From: Paroedura picta
Lineage: Eukaryota > Chordata > Lepidosauria > Squamata > Gekkonidae
Direction of reading: 5' to 3'
Length of the DNA: 64,000 bases
Assembly: GCF_049243985.1 (NCBI RefSeq)
Contig: NC_135371.1
Span: forward strand, 637,501-701,500
Position numbers and translations under genes: made by a program
Notes under the pieces: model-generated
Databases searched by the model: none
What the model saw: the letters and a program-made list of their open reading frames with translations, nothing else
Told to the model about the DNA's origin: nothing
In this document: piece after piece, positions 1 through 10,275 of the stretch
Layout: every line of letters begins with the position of its first letter
How positions within the stretch are numbered: position 1 is the stretch's first letter

Positions 1-230
1 GTGCCCCTGCTGGGCTCTGGCCGGGTCCTGCTGCGTCAGACCAACATGGCCATGGCTGCCCACTTGAATAAGACAAGGACAGCCCTGCGCTCCCCCCTCC
101 CCCTGCGTCTGCTCTCGCTGGGGAGGGGGCTGCTTCTCCCTCCTCCCCCCCCCCGGCCCTCCTGAGGTGTGCCCCTCCCTTCTCTGGGCCTGGGGAGGGG
201 GGTGCTGAGGCAGGCCCCTCCCCCACTCAC
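1..230 (-). other. MHC class I intron 2 (partial)
   Basis: Non-coding sequence on the 3' side (minus strand) of the alpha-1 exon. The donor GTGAGT (minus strand, 225-230) opens it. I looked for an alpha-2 exon start here and saw none, so alpha-2 and all later exons lie off the left edge. Confidence 0.7.
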
Positions 231-524
231 CTGTGCTGTTCTCCTGGTGGAAGCGATGCCTCAGCGTCTGCAGGTCCACTCTGAACCCAGACTCAGAGTT
301 CTGAGATAGCTGGGTATTCCTTTCCCAGTACTGGGGGTCCTCCTTCCCGGCCTTCTCCATCCAGGGGACCTGGGGCACATTCCTCCTCACGTTGCTGTCA
401 TACTTCACAAAGGTCTGGTCATCCACGTAGCCCACAATGCTGAACTGGGGCAGCCCCTGGCCGGGCTCAGACAGGGCCGTGTAGAAGTAGCGGAGGGAGT
501 GGGGGGAGGAGGAGGAGGAGGAGC
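231..524 (-). CDS. MHC class I heavy chain, exon 2 (alpha-1 domain)
   Basis: This exon encodes the alpha-1 half of the peptide-binding groove of a class I heavy chain, which presents peptides at the cell surface with beta-2-microglobulin. The minus-strand translation reads HSLRYFYTALSEPGQGLPQF, then SIVGYVDDQTFVKYDS, then the region VPWMEKAGKEDPQYWERNT and a helix ending LRHRFHQENSTG; these are hallmark alpha-1 motifs. The acceptor (pyrimidine tract plus CACAG) falls at 525-526 and the donor GTGAGT at 225-230, giving 294 bp, slightly longer than the usual ~270. The excess is largely a run of six TCC serine codons at the mature N-terminus before HSLRYFY. The phase joins exactly to exon 1 (58 bp, one spare base). 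No stop is seen. The gene is cut by the window edge, so whether it is classical or non-classical cannot be decided. Confidence 0.93.
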
Positions 525-1310
525 CTGTGGGGGGGGAGACAAAGAAAAGGGGGGCAGAGTCAAGGGGGCTGCTATTGACAGAGCCCCCCCCCAGACCCTC
601 ACCCTCCGTCCAGAGACCCAGCCCAAGTGGGGATGGGGGGGGGCTACGAAAGAGGAGCCAAACAGGGCCAGGGACCCAGAGGAATGGGGAGAGCGGAGCC
701 GGGAGAGAGGTCAGAGCGCAAAGAGCAGTGGGGGAACAACCAAGGAAGAGGGCCAGAGGCAGCCTAGGGGTGCCAACACCTCCAGGGGGGACCTGGACAT
801 CCCCCCCCCCCGAAGCACCACTCCTCTCTCTCTAGACTTCAGAGATCAGCTTCCCTGGAGAAAAAGGCTCCTGGGGGGGGGGGTCAGAGTCTGGGGCATG
901 ATGCCCCCCTGAGCTCCCCCCTCCCCAGGCTCCACCCCCAGCCCCCCTGGAATTGCCTGAAAACATAACAAGCTGGTATCAGAATGAATTCTTCCTTACG
1001 CAAAACCTGCCTGCTTCACTAAGTTACGAGCCCTGAGTTGAGTTTTAAATCTCTCTAAGAAAGCTCTCAAAGGGGGGAGGAGGGGGGATGTCGTCAGAAC
1101 ACGAAAACCCCCTTAAGGGTGTGTCAAGGCAGCATTGAGTGGCCTGCCATGGACACAGACCCCCCCCAAAAAAAAATGAGCAGGGAGGGGCATATTTGAG
1201 GGCTGCAGGAGGTAACTCTCAACATAATAATTATTTATTATTATGAGGGGGAGGATTGTTAATATTACTATCCCCATTTATAGTCCACCTTTGGGAGGGG
1301 CTAGACTCGC

Positions 1311-1388
1311 AGGGGTGGCATGTGCTGGCAGGGGCTCATGGGAACTGTAGTCCATGGACCTCCGGAGAGCCAGTTTGGCCCCCCCTGG
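1311..1388. repeat. half copy of hAT-like foldback element
   Basis: Contains the hallmark arm with the words GGGGCTCATGGGAACTGTAG and TCCATGGAC, ending near a CCCCCCTGGG terminus. It is one arm of the foldback family seen whole at 11033, 27533 and 38826. It abuts the hAT copy at 1397. Confidence 0.5.
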
Positions 1389-1396
1389 GCTAGAGT

Positions 1397-1692
1397 CAGG
1401 TGTTCCCAACCAGGGTTTCTTGACGGCCCTGAAAGGGTTTCCTGAATGGCTGGGAGTGACTTCATTCTGTAATCTATTTTTAATGTTAAACATTTATCAG
1501 GTGACAATACCATATATGGTCATGGCCAAAAATGACCAGTGATGGGCCTGGAGGGGGTGGGGAGGGGAGGGGCCCTGGATGGGCATGGCCACAGCTCTAA
1601 TTCCCAACCATCGTCTGGCCCCTTCTGGTGCTTCTTGAAGCCTGAAGGTGGTTTCAGGGGTTTCTCAATGGTATAAAAGCTGAGCAAGGCTG
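1397..1692 (+). mobile_element. non-autonomous hAT element (family of 43619-43944)
   Basis: Begins CAGGTGTTCCCAACCAGGG and ends with TGAGCAAGGCTG, imperfect inverted ends of the hAT type. Internally it matches the copies at 41084-41345 and 43619-43944: a 'GGGTTTCCTGAA' block, a 'CATATATGGTCAT' block and a 'TTTCAGGGGTTTCTCAATGGT' end. No transposase is encoded. A target duplication is not convincing in this copy. Confidence 0.65.
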
Positions 1693-2734
1693 GGCAGGAG
1701 GCAGGCTACAGGAGGGCGTGAATGTAGGAGGAACCAAGCAGGGAACCAGCTGGGCCCAAATACCTCCCAAAGGCAACACAACAACCACAAGAACGGCCTC
1801 CTGGACAATTCCGTTTTGCAAAATGAAAGCAGCATTCCCTAAAAGCCTGTGAGAGGCCGCCCCACAAAAGGCCGCCCCACAGAAGGGGGGTGGAGGGACA
1901 GCTGCTGGCTTCAGGCGTCCCGCAGGGCTGCCAGGGTCCCTGGTTGGAAGTCAACAGGGCAGCATTTGTGCTCGACTGTCTGAGTCTCTTCTAACTAATT
2001 AGAAAGGGGAGGGGGTCCCCGAACTCTCTGCCAGCACCTTGGGAATCCTGACACAGCGGGGGGGGGGGGGGGCTGGTGTTGAAACCATCCAGGAACCCTT
2101 CCGGTTTCTAGTGAAGGTTGTGCTCGATGTGCAGAGCTGTGGCAGAGGAGGAACACGGCCAGGTGGGAAGGGGGCAGGAAATGGGGAGAGACCACGGGGG
2201 CTGCCAGGCACGGGGGGGGGGGGAGGAGCAGCAGGAGTGGTGTAAACTCCCCCACAAGGCGAACCATTTAGTGGACCCCCACTGCCCTGAGAGGTTGCCC
2301 TTAGGTCCAGGAAGGACTTCTCCTTCCTCATCCTTCTCCCCACCCGGCTGCTTCCCTGCAGTTGCCAGGGTCTGCCTTCGCCATGTGGGCGGCCCACCCG
2401 GCCCACCTCCTTCCCATCCTGCTATTTTCCAGTCCCGGCAGAATCCAAAGCCTCATTGGGGTGGGTCTCCTCATAACACCTCTGCAGTGACCAGACCACC
2501 CCGTGGGAAGCCCTGCGGAGACGTCCGAGGTCTGCTGTCCTTTCAGAAGTATCTATTTTTCCTTCTACCCCCCCCTTCTGACTACTTGCTGGGGTGGGGG
2601 GGCTTCTGCAGCAGGAGGCCAAAATAAGATCTCCCCTTAATTTGATGAAATGACTGACAGATTTAAATAAGTGAAAATATAAAAATCTAGGGGGGGAATG
2701 GGATTTTAGCTGCATTATGGATTAATATATAGTG

Positions 2735-2857
2735 GGGTGGCCAAACTGCAGCTCTCCGGATGTCCATGGACTACAATTACCATGAGCATGTGCAGGCAGG
2801 GCCTCGTGGCAATTGTAGTCCATGGACCTCTGGAGAGCTGCAGTTTGGCCACCCCTG
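2735..2857. mobile_element. hAT-like foldback MITE
   Basis: Two inverted arms of about 60 bp (GGGTGGCCAAACTGCAG ... reversed at the right end CTGCAGTTTGGCCACCCCTG) joined by a short centre. Flanks ATATAGTG and GCGTAGTG could be a decayed 8-bp target duplication. The left terminal CAG is lost. Confidence 0.65.
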
Positions 2858-3884
2858 GCGTAGTGGATATTAGCTTGATTTATAAGCATTACAGAAGTCT
2901 TTCTTATTCCCATCTTTCCTTCTTTTCTTACTTTTTTCTTTTGTTTTCATTTTAAAATTTTCAATGAAATATTATTGTAAGAAACCCCTTCTGCAGCAAG
3001 TTTCTGACACATAAACGCCACCCCTCTGCCCATATTGTTATCAAGTGCCGTTTAAAAAGGAAGAAGTGAATGTGGGGTTTCTCCCAAGGAGGCACAAAGC
3101 GGATGCAGTCCTATATACACCCCTCGATTTTCCATTGTTTGTGGCTTATCCGATCCTCTGTGATCTCCCCCCACAGGAACAGCGGCCCTTTGAGCACGAT
3201 CAGCTACAAACAGAACGAGGCCGGAAACCACTTCTGACACCACCACAGCTGGGGAGATCCTTTCATCCTTCCATTCCATCTGCCATTTTTTGTCTCTTAC
3301 CTCTCACCCTAAGGCCGCACCTTCTGAAGCCCCCCCAAGCCCGCGTCCTGCAGAGGATGTTGGCTAAGAGCCCCATAGATCAGGGTCCGAAGCACCCCCA
3401 CCCCACCACCCATTCACAACGACCTCTGTGAACCGCCCACTGTCTTTTGGGAGTTGGTCCAAATAAAAGACTTTGTGGGCAGGACCACAGAAACCACATA
3501 AGGGGTTCCTGGATCAACAGGAGGAAATGGGGGGGGGGTTCCCCCTTCCCACAGCCCTCCAAGCTCTGCTCCCCACCGCTGGCAGTAAGGTTTGGATTCC
3601 ACAACAAAGACAGGCAGATGGTCTGAGTCTTAAGAACACGAAAGGGACCAGTCTTGCCCAGGAGAGGCAAATAAAACGGAGCCTGAAATCCTAAACACCC
3701 CTGTGAGGGAGGGAGCCCCATGGAGCTCAAGGGCTTTCTCCCGAGGAGACCTGGTGAGAAGACTGCACCGTTTTACCAGCAGACACTGCTGCCCCTTAGA
3801 AGCCACCTCCAGAGGTTTGAGGGACCCTCTGCAAGAAGAGCAGCAGGACTCTGAAGAGGCAGCACAGAAAAAGAATGAAACTGG

Positions 3885-4085
3885 GGACACGTCTCTATTT
3901 ATGGTTCTCCCGTTTTCCCCATCACAACAGCCCTGCGTGGTAGGCAGGCTCAACAAAGTGCAAGTGGCTGGTCGAAGTCCGCCCTGTGTGATTCATGACA
4001 GAGTAGGAGGCTGGAAACTGGGCCTCCCTGGTCTGAGAAGTCCAGCCCTCTCGCTCACCACAACACCCACCACACTGGCCAGGAG
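3885..4085 (-). repeat. old Sauria-type SINE
   Basis: On the minus strand it shows the order typical of Sauria SINEs: a GTGGTGAGCGAG...GGACTTCTC head, then a body with CCTGCCTACCACGCAGGGCTGTTGTGATGGGG. It is strongly diverged. Confidence 0.45.
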
Positions 4086-4949
4086 CCCTCTGGCTCAGGG
4101 GAACACAACTCATGGTCCATTGAATTCCTCCGGGCCTGAACAGAGACCAGGGTTTCCTCACCCACCCGCACACAGGGGTTAACCCCAAAAGTCCTGCGGT
4201 TGTGACTGTGCTTCCCCTGTGCCCTTGGCAGGCAGACATCTCCGGTTCTCTGACACGAGGCCAAATCCGGATTCCCTGCGCTCACGCCTAACTGCACCGA
4301 GGATCTCACCAGGGTGGCCGGGGAAGGGGTCTGGACGCCGCCACGAAGGGCACAAGGTCTCCTCCGCGGCCACGGAGCCTCCTCGACCCCCAGCCCGCTG
4401 GCCCTGGCCGCTTCTGGGGCAGGGGGTTCCACGGGCCAGGCGAGCCTCGGCCGAGGGGGGGGGCAGCCCTTCCCAATTGGGGGGCTTCCAGACAGGGAGG
4501 GAAGTGGCCGCCCGCATCTCAAGCAGCTTCCAGCGAGCTCCCCCCGCCCCCCACCCCCCACCACCACCGATCGGGAGAAGCGCCAGGCGCCGACTCTTTC
4601 GTACTCCTCCGCAGCAAAATCCTGCGCCGAAGACCTCCGTCACACTTGGGGGGGGAGGACAACATTGGAGGCGCCCCCTCCCCTCCCTTCCCCTTCCCCC
4701 TTCGGCCGGGTCCCCGCCCCAGAGCGCCTCCAAACCGGACTGCGGAAGCGAAGGGCGTCCAGCTGGGGGACAGGAGGGACGGGAGGAGCCCCCCCCCGCC
4801 CCGGGGCTGAGCCCTGGGAACTTCATCGCAGAGCGACCCTCCCTCCTTTGCACAGGAGCCCGGTGCAAATCCTGCCCTCTCCCCCCCCCCCCCACACACA
4901 CACACACTCCCCGCAACACGCGCGAGCTTCGGACCCCGGAGAGACTCAC

Positions 4950-5007
4950 CGCAGCGCCCCACCGCCGCCACCAGCAGCAGCAGCAGCGTGCACGGGAGGG
5001 AGCGCAT
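4950..5007 (-). CDS. MHC class I heavy chain, exon 1 (signal peptide)
   Basis: The minus-strand ATG at 5007-5005 opens MRSLPCTLLLLLVAAVGRCG, a textbook signal peptide (basic start, leucine core, small residues at the end). It directs the nascent heavy chain into the endoplasmic reticulum. The donor GTGAGT follows immediately. The 58-bp length leaves one base, which pairs with GC at the start of exon 2 to give glycine. The start is supported by the promoter elements 80-205 bp upstream. The exon lies in a CpG-rich stretch (about 4200-5500). Confidence 0.92.
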
Positions 5008-5086
5008 CCTGATCCTTCTGCGCCGGCCGGACTCGCAGCGCACTTTCTGCCGAGCCCGGCGGGGAGGGGCGCGGGGCAAGAGCCGC

Positions 5087-5092
5087 GATTGG
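5087..5092 (-). promoter_or_regulatory. CCAAT box of MHC class I promoter
   Basis: CCAATC in gene orientation, about 80 bp upstream of the start codon, in the position this box occupies in mammalian class I promoters. Confidence 0.65.
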
Positions 5093-5111
5093 CCGAGGGG
5101 GGAACTTCCTT

Positions 5112-5142
5112 CCAATCCCAAAAAGGCGCTCCGGGAGCGTCA
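5112..5142 (-). promoter_or_regulatory. SXY-like module (X2 TGACGC, Y ATTGG)
   Basis: In gene orientation TGACGC (X2 or site alpha, 5137-5142) is followed about 20 bp later by GGGATTGGAAGG (Y or enhancer B, 5112-5116). In mammals this module is bound by RFX, CREB/ATF and NF-Y and recruits NLRC5. Spacing and order match; factor binding is inferred. Confidence 0.65.
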
Positions 5143-5181
5143 CCAGTCGCCGGGCAGACCCGTCGCCGCAGCCAGGGAAGG

Positions 5182-5193
5182 GAAAGCGAAAGT
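5182..5193 (+). promoter_or_regulatory. ISRE of MHC class I promoter
   Basis: GAAAGCGAAAGT on the plus strand fits the interferon-stimulated response element GAAANNGAAA. It sits between the SXY module and the kappa-B site, as in mammalian class I genes, and suggests interferon induction through IRF factors. Confidence 0.7.
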
Positions 5194-5201
5194 GGCCGCC
5201 C

Positions 5202-5212
5202 GGGAGTTCCCC
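5202..5212. promoter_or_regulatory. kappa-B site (enhancer A)
   Basis: GGGAGTTCCCC is a near-palindromic NF-kappa-B site nine bases beyond the ISRE. The order kappa-B, ISRE, SXY, CCAAT, ATG is the classical class I layout. Confidence 0.7.
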
Positions 5213-7571
5213 TCCCCCCCCCCGGCGCGGGAATGTGCTGCGGGGAGGGGGGCAGGTCTCTCTATGGGGAGGGGCTGCTGGCGGGGAGGAAGAGGGGCCT
5301 TTGCGAAACTCCCGCCCGGCCCGGGGGGCGCTGGCTGGCTGGGTGCCTCCGGGGAAGGGTCGCCCAAAGCCCTGCTGGTGCTCGGGGAAGATGGGGGGTG
5401 GGTGGGCTTTTCTCTTCCGCGGCATTCCTTCCCTGGGGTTGCCCCTCCCCCCTCCTGGCCGTGTCCGGGGCCCCTCCGCCCTCTTTCCCTGGGGCTGCGT
5501 CGAGACCCCTTCAGCGTCTCCAGATACCCCCCCCCCGCCCCCCGGAGGGATTCCCATCTCTGGACGCTTCTCCCCCAGAGGATCTCCCTTCATTCCCACA
5601 GGCCCTGCCTGACCCGCTGTAAACCACCCCGGCAGGCTGGGCTCGGCTGTGGAACAGCAAATATATAAATAAAATAAATCCCCCTCCCCCCTATATACCG
5701 CCCTCCCCTCAATCTGTGTCCTCCTCAATCAAATGAGCATTTCCAGCAATATAGATCCCACCCTGTTTGAATTCTCCCATTCCTGTCTCTGCACCACAAT
5801 ATCCCCCCCCCCCAGTCATTATCCCACCGCTGGAGCCAACCCCTGGATCACTTGGTCCCTCTCGGAGACCTGCCAAGGCCCCTCCTGGCCCTCCTGGCCT
5901 CCCTCCGCCTCCCCTGCATATTTTGGCTGCCCTGAGGGCTGTTGCCTCAGATGTCTTCATTTAGCCCCCCTTTGGCAGGAAGGCGGCTGGGTCAGCAGGT
6001 GGGGGAGGCTCTGGGGGTGTCTGGGGGAAAGGGGCATAAAGGCGGCATTGAGGAGGCTGGTGGACAGAGCCAGCCCTCCTCCTGTCTCTGCGGAGCCTTA
6101 AACGGGCCCAGCCAAAGAAGGCTTCTTTTCCTCACTCGCCACCCCGGCCGAGGCCTTCCCCCCAAAGGAACCTGCTTTTCCTGGACAAACTCCGGTTGAT
6201 TCAAGATACCCAAATAGGGCCAGAAGCCCCTGAGGGGATCCAGTGTGCATCCCCCCCCCCCGGGTGGATTTGGCCCCGGGTTTCTCACACCCAGACCTAA
6301 AGCTTCACCCCTTCCCCAACTGTGCAGGGAGTTCCCCGAGGCCCAAAAGAGGAGCCCCTATCTCATGTCTCCCCCCCCCCCCCCCCGGTGGCCTTTGCCC
6401 GGTTCTGGCGCCGGAAACCCCAACGGATCTAGGCTGGAAAGTCCCACAGGGAGCTGGCTCCTCTCCAGGGGCGACTCTCTAGTTGCTTCCCTACAAGAAA
6501 ATCGGCCGTCCCTGCAACAAGCGAGCTTTGCGCAGGCCCACCGGCTCAGTAAAAAAAAAGTGTTCCGGATTTAAATCCAGTTTCAGCCATTTCACGGAAC
6601 GCGGAGACCGGAGTCAACCTTCCGTCTTCTGCAGCAGCCAAGTGTCAGAGTCCAGCTGTGGCAGGGAGCCCCGGGGCTCAGGAAAGATCCTGCCCGGCCC
6701 CACATGCTGTTTGCCCCCCATCACCGACCCCCCCTCCCTCCCCCGGGGCTGCTGTGGGAAAACGGATTGGGAAAAGCCCCCCCCCCCCCGCCCGAAGCAG
6801 CGCCCGGAGTGGCGCCGCGGACTTTCCCCGGCCGAGGCCGACTGTGACGCAGCAGGAGCGCCCTCTGGCGACCACTGGGGGACACGGCCTCTTCCTCGCC
6901 CGCGCCTGATTTCCCGGAACGGCCCGAAACGTGCCCGTGCAAAGGCCGCCTAAACCGGGGCGTCTCCGGAGCAACCCGCCCTCGGCCCAGCCCATGAAGC
7001 CGCCTCCCAGGCAGACAAGGCTTCGGGGCAGCTTTCGAGGACGCGGGGCTGCACCTGTGGGATTTCTTCCTTGCAGCAGGTGGGCCCCTCTTGTGTCTGG
7101 GGGTTCCCCAGAGGCCCAAATAAGCAGCCGCCCCCAATTCCCTCCAGAACCACCCCTGAGCCACTGTTTGCCACGGCTGAAGCCCAAGGAGAAGGAAGGT
7201 AGCCGAGAAGGAAGGAGTGTCCCGAGGGGAGCGCAGGAGGGGGAGGAGGTTCTTACAACCTGCCTTCCGCTCCCTGGTGGAGTCTCCAAGGGGCTTACAA
7301 GGGAGCTCGTGCTGGAGGGGGAAGGCAGGGAAGCCCCCTGTCCTGAGGGTGGGCAGAGCTTGGCCCAGTCAGGGGGTGGGGGTGTTTCTGTCAGGGTGTC
7401 TTCATGGCTGCCAGATGCCATGCCGGATTCCCCCCCCCCCCAGCAACATCCCTTGAGGGCCGAGCGAAAGCACCCAGCAGCTGACGGTTCCACAAACTCT
7501 CCCTGCGAGTTGCGTAGCTCTTTTGCACAGCCCCCCCCCCAGCCTAACCCTAACCCCCAACCCCCTCCCTG
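5213..7571. other. GC-rich intergenic DNA, no gene recognised
   Basis: Upstream of the class I promoter. Very rich in G and C runs, which create long accidental open frames on both strands. None of their translations resembles a known protein, and codon use looks random. Confidence 0.5.
6856..6873 (-). promoter_or_regulatory. CTCF-like motif
   Basis: GAGCGCCCTCTGGCGACC matches the reverse complement of the CTCF core (AGCGCCCYCTGGTGG-like) with few differences. It lies about 1.8 kb upstream of the class I start codon. A single motif match is weak evidence. Confidence 0.35.
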
Positions 7572-7875
7572 TGCCTCAGTCGTCTCCTCTGCAGGCTAAA
7601 CAGACCAAGCCCCCCCAACCTTTCCTCATACGTCTTGGTCCCCAAACCCCTCACCATCTTTGTTGCCCTCCTCTGGACACATCCCTCTTCAACTGGGTTG
7701 CCCAAAACTGAACACAGGACTCCAAGGGAGGCCGAACCAGAGCAGAGTAAAGCGGCACCATCCCCTCCCGTGATCTGGACACGATGCCCCGTTTGATGCA
7801 GCCCAAAATCCCACTTGCCTTTTGAGCCACCGAGCCACACTCTGGAGTCGCAGAGAGACCCTCAAACCTAAGGCT
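7572..7875 (-). mobile_element. CR1 LINE fragment (ORF2 end and 3' region)
   Basis: The minus strand encodes [20 protein letters not shown], the end of a CR1 reverse-transcriptase region, followed by the GGGGTTTGGGGACCAAGACG and GTTTAGCCTG region. The same region occurs at 39063-39332 and 49035-49470. It is a decayed, 5'-truncated fragment. Confidence 0.75.
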
Positions 7876-9580
7876 CGGCTGTGGGGGAAGCTGTTGGCTT
7901 TTTTCCCCTGAAACCGATTCTGAGCTGGGCTTTGCAGCCTCCGGCCCGACTCCTCCGTCTCCGGCTTCCAAGCTACGCTGGGGACTCTTCCTCCTCGTTC
8001 CGTACCAGTGGGCCTGACGGTGAAGACGCGGGCCGCTTGGGTCGCCCCGGAGGCAGGATACAGGCAGCCACGTTCACCACCCACAGGGCCTTCTGGTCAG
8101 GCTCCTGCGAGGACACACAAGAGGCGGGGGCAGAGACGGCACGGATCCCCTGAACGGCTCAGTGAGCCCCCGTGGCCGGACCTGATCCACGTCCACGAAG
8201 AGCAGCTCCAGGGGAGGGCCGCTCTGTTTTCACGCTCGTGAATCGATTTGTATTCAGAGAGTGAGCATGCGTTAGACACGGCCTACAAAGGAAGTTCCTG
8301 ATCTTTTAGAAAAGAGTCTCACTTCCGTTGCAAATATTTCGGTTCATTACCCATTCGTACTAACACCTCAGATATCAGAGCAAATGCAAAACCAGCCTGA
8401 ATCTATTATTTTTAATCCCTCAGAACCCAAGTGACAGAGAAGGACACCAGGGCAGGGATCACTGCATCCAGCTGAAGAGAAGCAGGAGCATTAATGGCTG
8501 GATATTTTGGCTGGGGAGAAACGCTGCAGAGGAGAGACCCGGAGGGGAAGGGACAAAGCTTGCCCGGCCTATCAGAGACTGAGAAATTGGAAGGGGGGGG
8601 GGAGGCCAAGCAGGACCCCTGCTTCCTGACGCCTCATTTCCCTGCCTGTTTTCACAGATCATGTTTTGCAGCTCAGTTTTATCACGAGCCGTCTGCAGCA
8701 TGTCGTGACCTCGGGAGGGGCTGCTTAGACCAGGGACGTCTCACTGCAGCCAGACCCAGATGCTGCCCTCCTCCCCCAGGCCACAGAATGGGGAATGCAG
8801 TTTGTGGGTCTGTCAGCTGATCCTTCCCCAGATAACTCCCCCCCCCCAAAAAAAAATCTGGATCTCAACCTCTGGGTTGACAAAACAGTCCAAAGAGAAA
8901 GGGCCGTCACTCACCCGGTGGGGATCTTCTAGCCGTCCTCTCCGATTACGTATTTCTGCAGAAAGAGGACGTCAGAGGTGGAAGATACCCCAGAGGCCAT
9001 CCAGGCCCGCCCCCAGCAGTGAAGCCATCCTTTTGGGATCTCAGCACGCCCCCCCTTGGCCCCCAGTGGATACTTGTTCAGTCTCCCTTGATCCAACGTC
9101 CAAGGACTGTCCTTGGCTGCTCTTGGTTAAGAAGCAGGGATGGCTCCATGGAGAGGAACAGAGAATCCCCATCTCAAGGGTCAGAGCAGGAGGAGGCGGG
9201 ACTAGGCAACCCCTCCCCACCCTGGGCAAGGGGCTGGACCCTGTTTGGAGAAGCCACGGAAGAAGGGGGGAGTGGGCAGGCCCGGGTTCCCCAAATTCAG
9301 GCATCCAACGAGAGGTGCTTACATAAGAGACATCCCATTGAAGTCAGTGAGGCTCCATTATTTCCTGGTGGGCTTCCGTTCTGGCCAGGAGGCAAGATGA
9401 CCCCATCAGCCTCCCTCCCACCGGAATGGGGACTCTGTAGGGTCTCCAGGAACTTCCACTTCACATGCAAAGTCTGCCTGCCCCTAGCACATTGGGGGGT
9501 GGACCTTCAGGCCAAGGGAGAGTCCAGATTTTCGGCTCCTCCTTCCCCTTCGTGCGGCACTGAAAAGGCCCCTGCCTGGG
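7876..9580. other. intergenic DNA, no gene recognised
   Basis: No exon with recognisable similarity on either strand. Around 8955-9125 there is a weak CR1-like tail (GAGGTGGAAG...CCAGAGGCCATCCAGG). The remainder is unassigned. Confidence 0.4.
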
Positions 9581-9589
9581 GGAACAGCC

Positions 9590-9775
9590 TGTGATGCCTC
9601 CCACGTGGGACACCTTTGGGGGGAGATTTTTTGGTGCCAGGTTCTCCTCCTGTCCAATCAGCTGGTCGTCCACGTAGCCCACTGCAATGAATTCCGGCAG
9701 CCCCTGGATGGGTTCGGACAGTGCCCTGCAGAAGAAATGCATAGGGTGGGGGGCCGAGGAGCCCATTGGGGGGGG
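9590..9775 (-). pseudogene. MHC class I alpha-1 exon relic
   Basis: The minus-strand translation reads HFFCRALSEPIQGLPEFIAV then GYVDDQLIGQ, clearly the first half of an alpha-1 domain. After that the similarity fades (NLPPKVSHVGG may be a remnant). The splice acceptor present in the intact gene at 525-526 is replaced here (CCAATGGG instead of CCACAGG), so the exon cannot be spliced in the normal way. The intron side (9776-10275) is also homologous to that of the first gene, so this arose by duplication of a class I locus. I found neither a signal exon nor alpha-2 or alpha-3 exons for it. Confidence 0.75.
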
Positions 9776-10275
9776 GGCAAAGAGAAAGGGGGACAAAGTT
9801 AAGGGGGCAGTCACTTAGGAAGGGGAGCCTGACCCTTGTCCAGAGACCCACCTCAAGAGGAGAGGGGGGCAAAACGGGACCCTGAGGAATGGGAAGCCAG
9901 AGGAGTGGAGGAGGAACCAAGGCAGTCTAGGGTGCCAACACTTCCAGGTGGGACCTGGACGTCTTGCAGAAGCACCGCTTCTCTCTCCACACTTCAGAGG
10001 TCCGTTCTGCAGGAGAAAATGGGGGGGCGGAGTCTAAGGCATCATGAGCTCCTCCCCCTCCTGAGGCTCCACCCCCAAATCCCCAGGAATTTGACACTTC
10101 AATTGTGTTGTTAACCTTTCCCTGAAAGGGGAGAGGGAGGAGAGAATTTCATCAGAACTGGGAAATTCCCTTAAGGGTGTGTCAAAGCAGCATGAAGCGT
10201 CCCATCAGGCACAGAGCCCCTCCCCCCCAAAAAAATAAGAAGGGAGGGGGGCATACCTGAGGGGCTTGGTAGGCC
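9776..10275 (-). other. duplicated class I intron-1 sequence
   Basis: Co-linear with about 530-1200. Shared words include the CAAAGA(G/A)AA..GGGG start, TCCAGAGACCCA, CACTTCAGAG and CCCTTAAGGGTGTGTCAA. It marks a segmental duplication of the class I gene rather than a lone exon. Confidence 0.65.

Larger units (their letters stand above)
525..4949 (-). other. MHC class I intron 1
   Basis: A 4.4-kb intron between the signal and alpha-1 exons, much longer than the few hundred bases or less common in mammals. It is filled with repeats: a half foldback element (1311-1388), a hAT copy (1397-1692), a foldback element (2735-2857) and an old SINE (3885-4085). The part next to the alpha-1 exon (about 525-1200) recurs at 9776-10275. 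I see no other exon in it. Confidence 0.75.

Noticed and set aside
4219-5622. 467-residue open frame on the plus strand over the class I promoter
   Set aside because: Created by GC-rich, stop-poor sequence; the residues are proline and arginine runs with no similarity, and it opposes a well-supported gene start.
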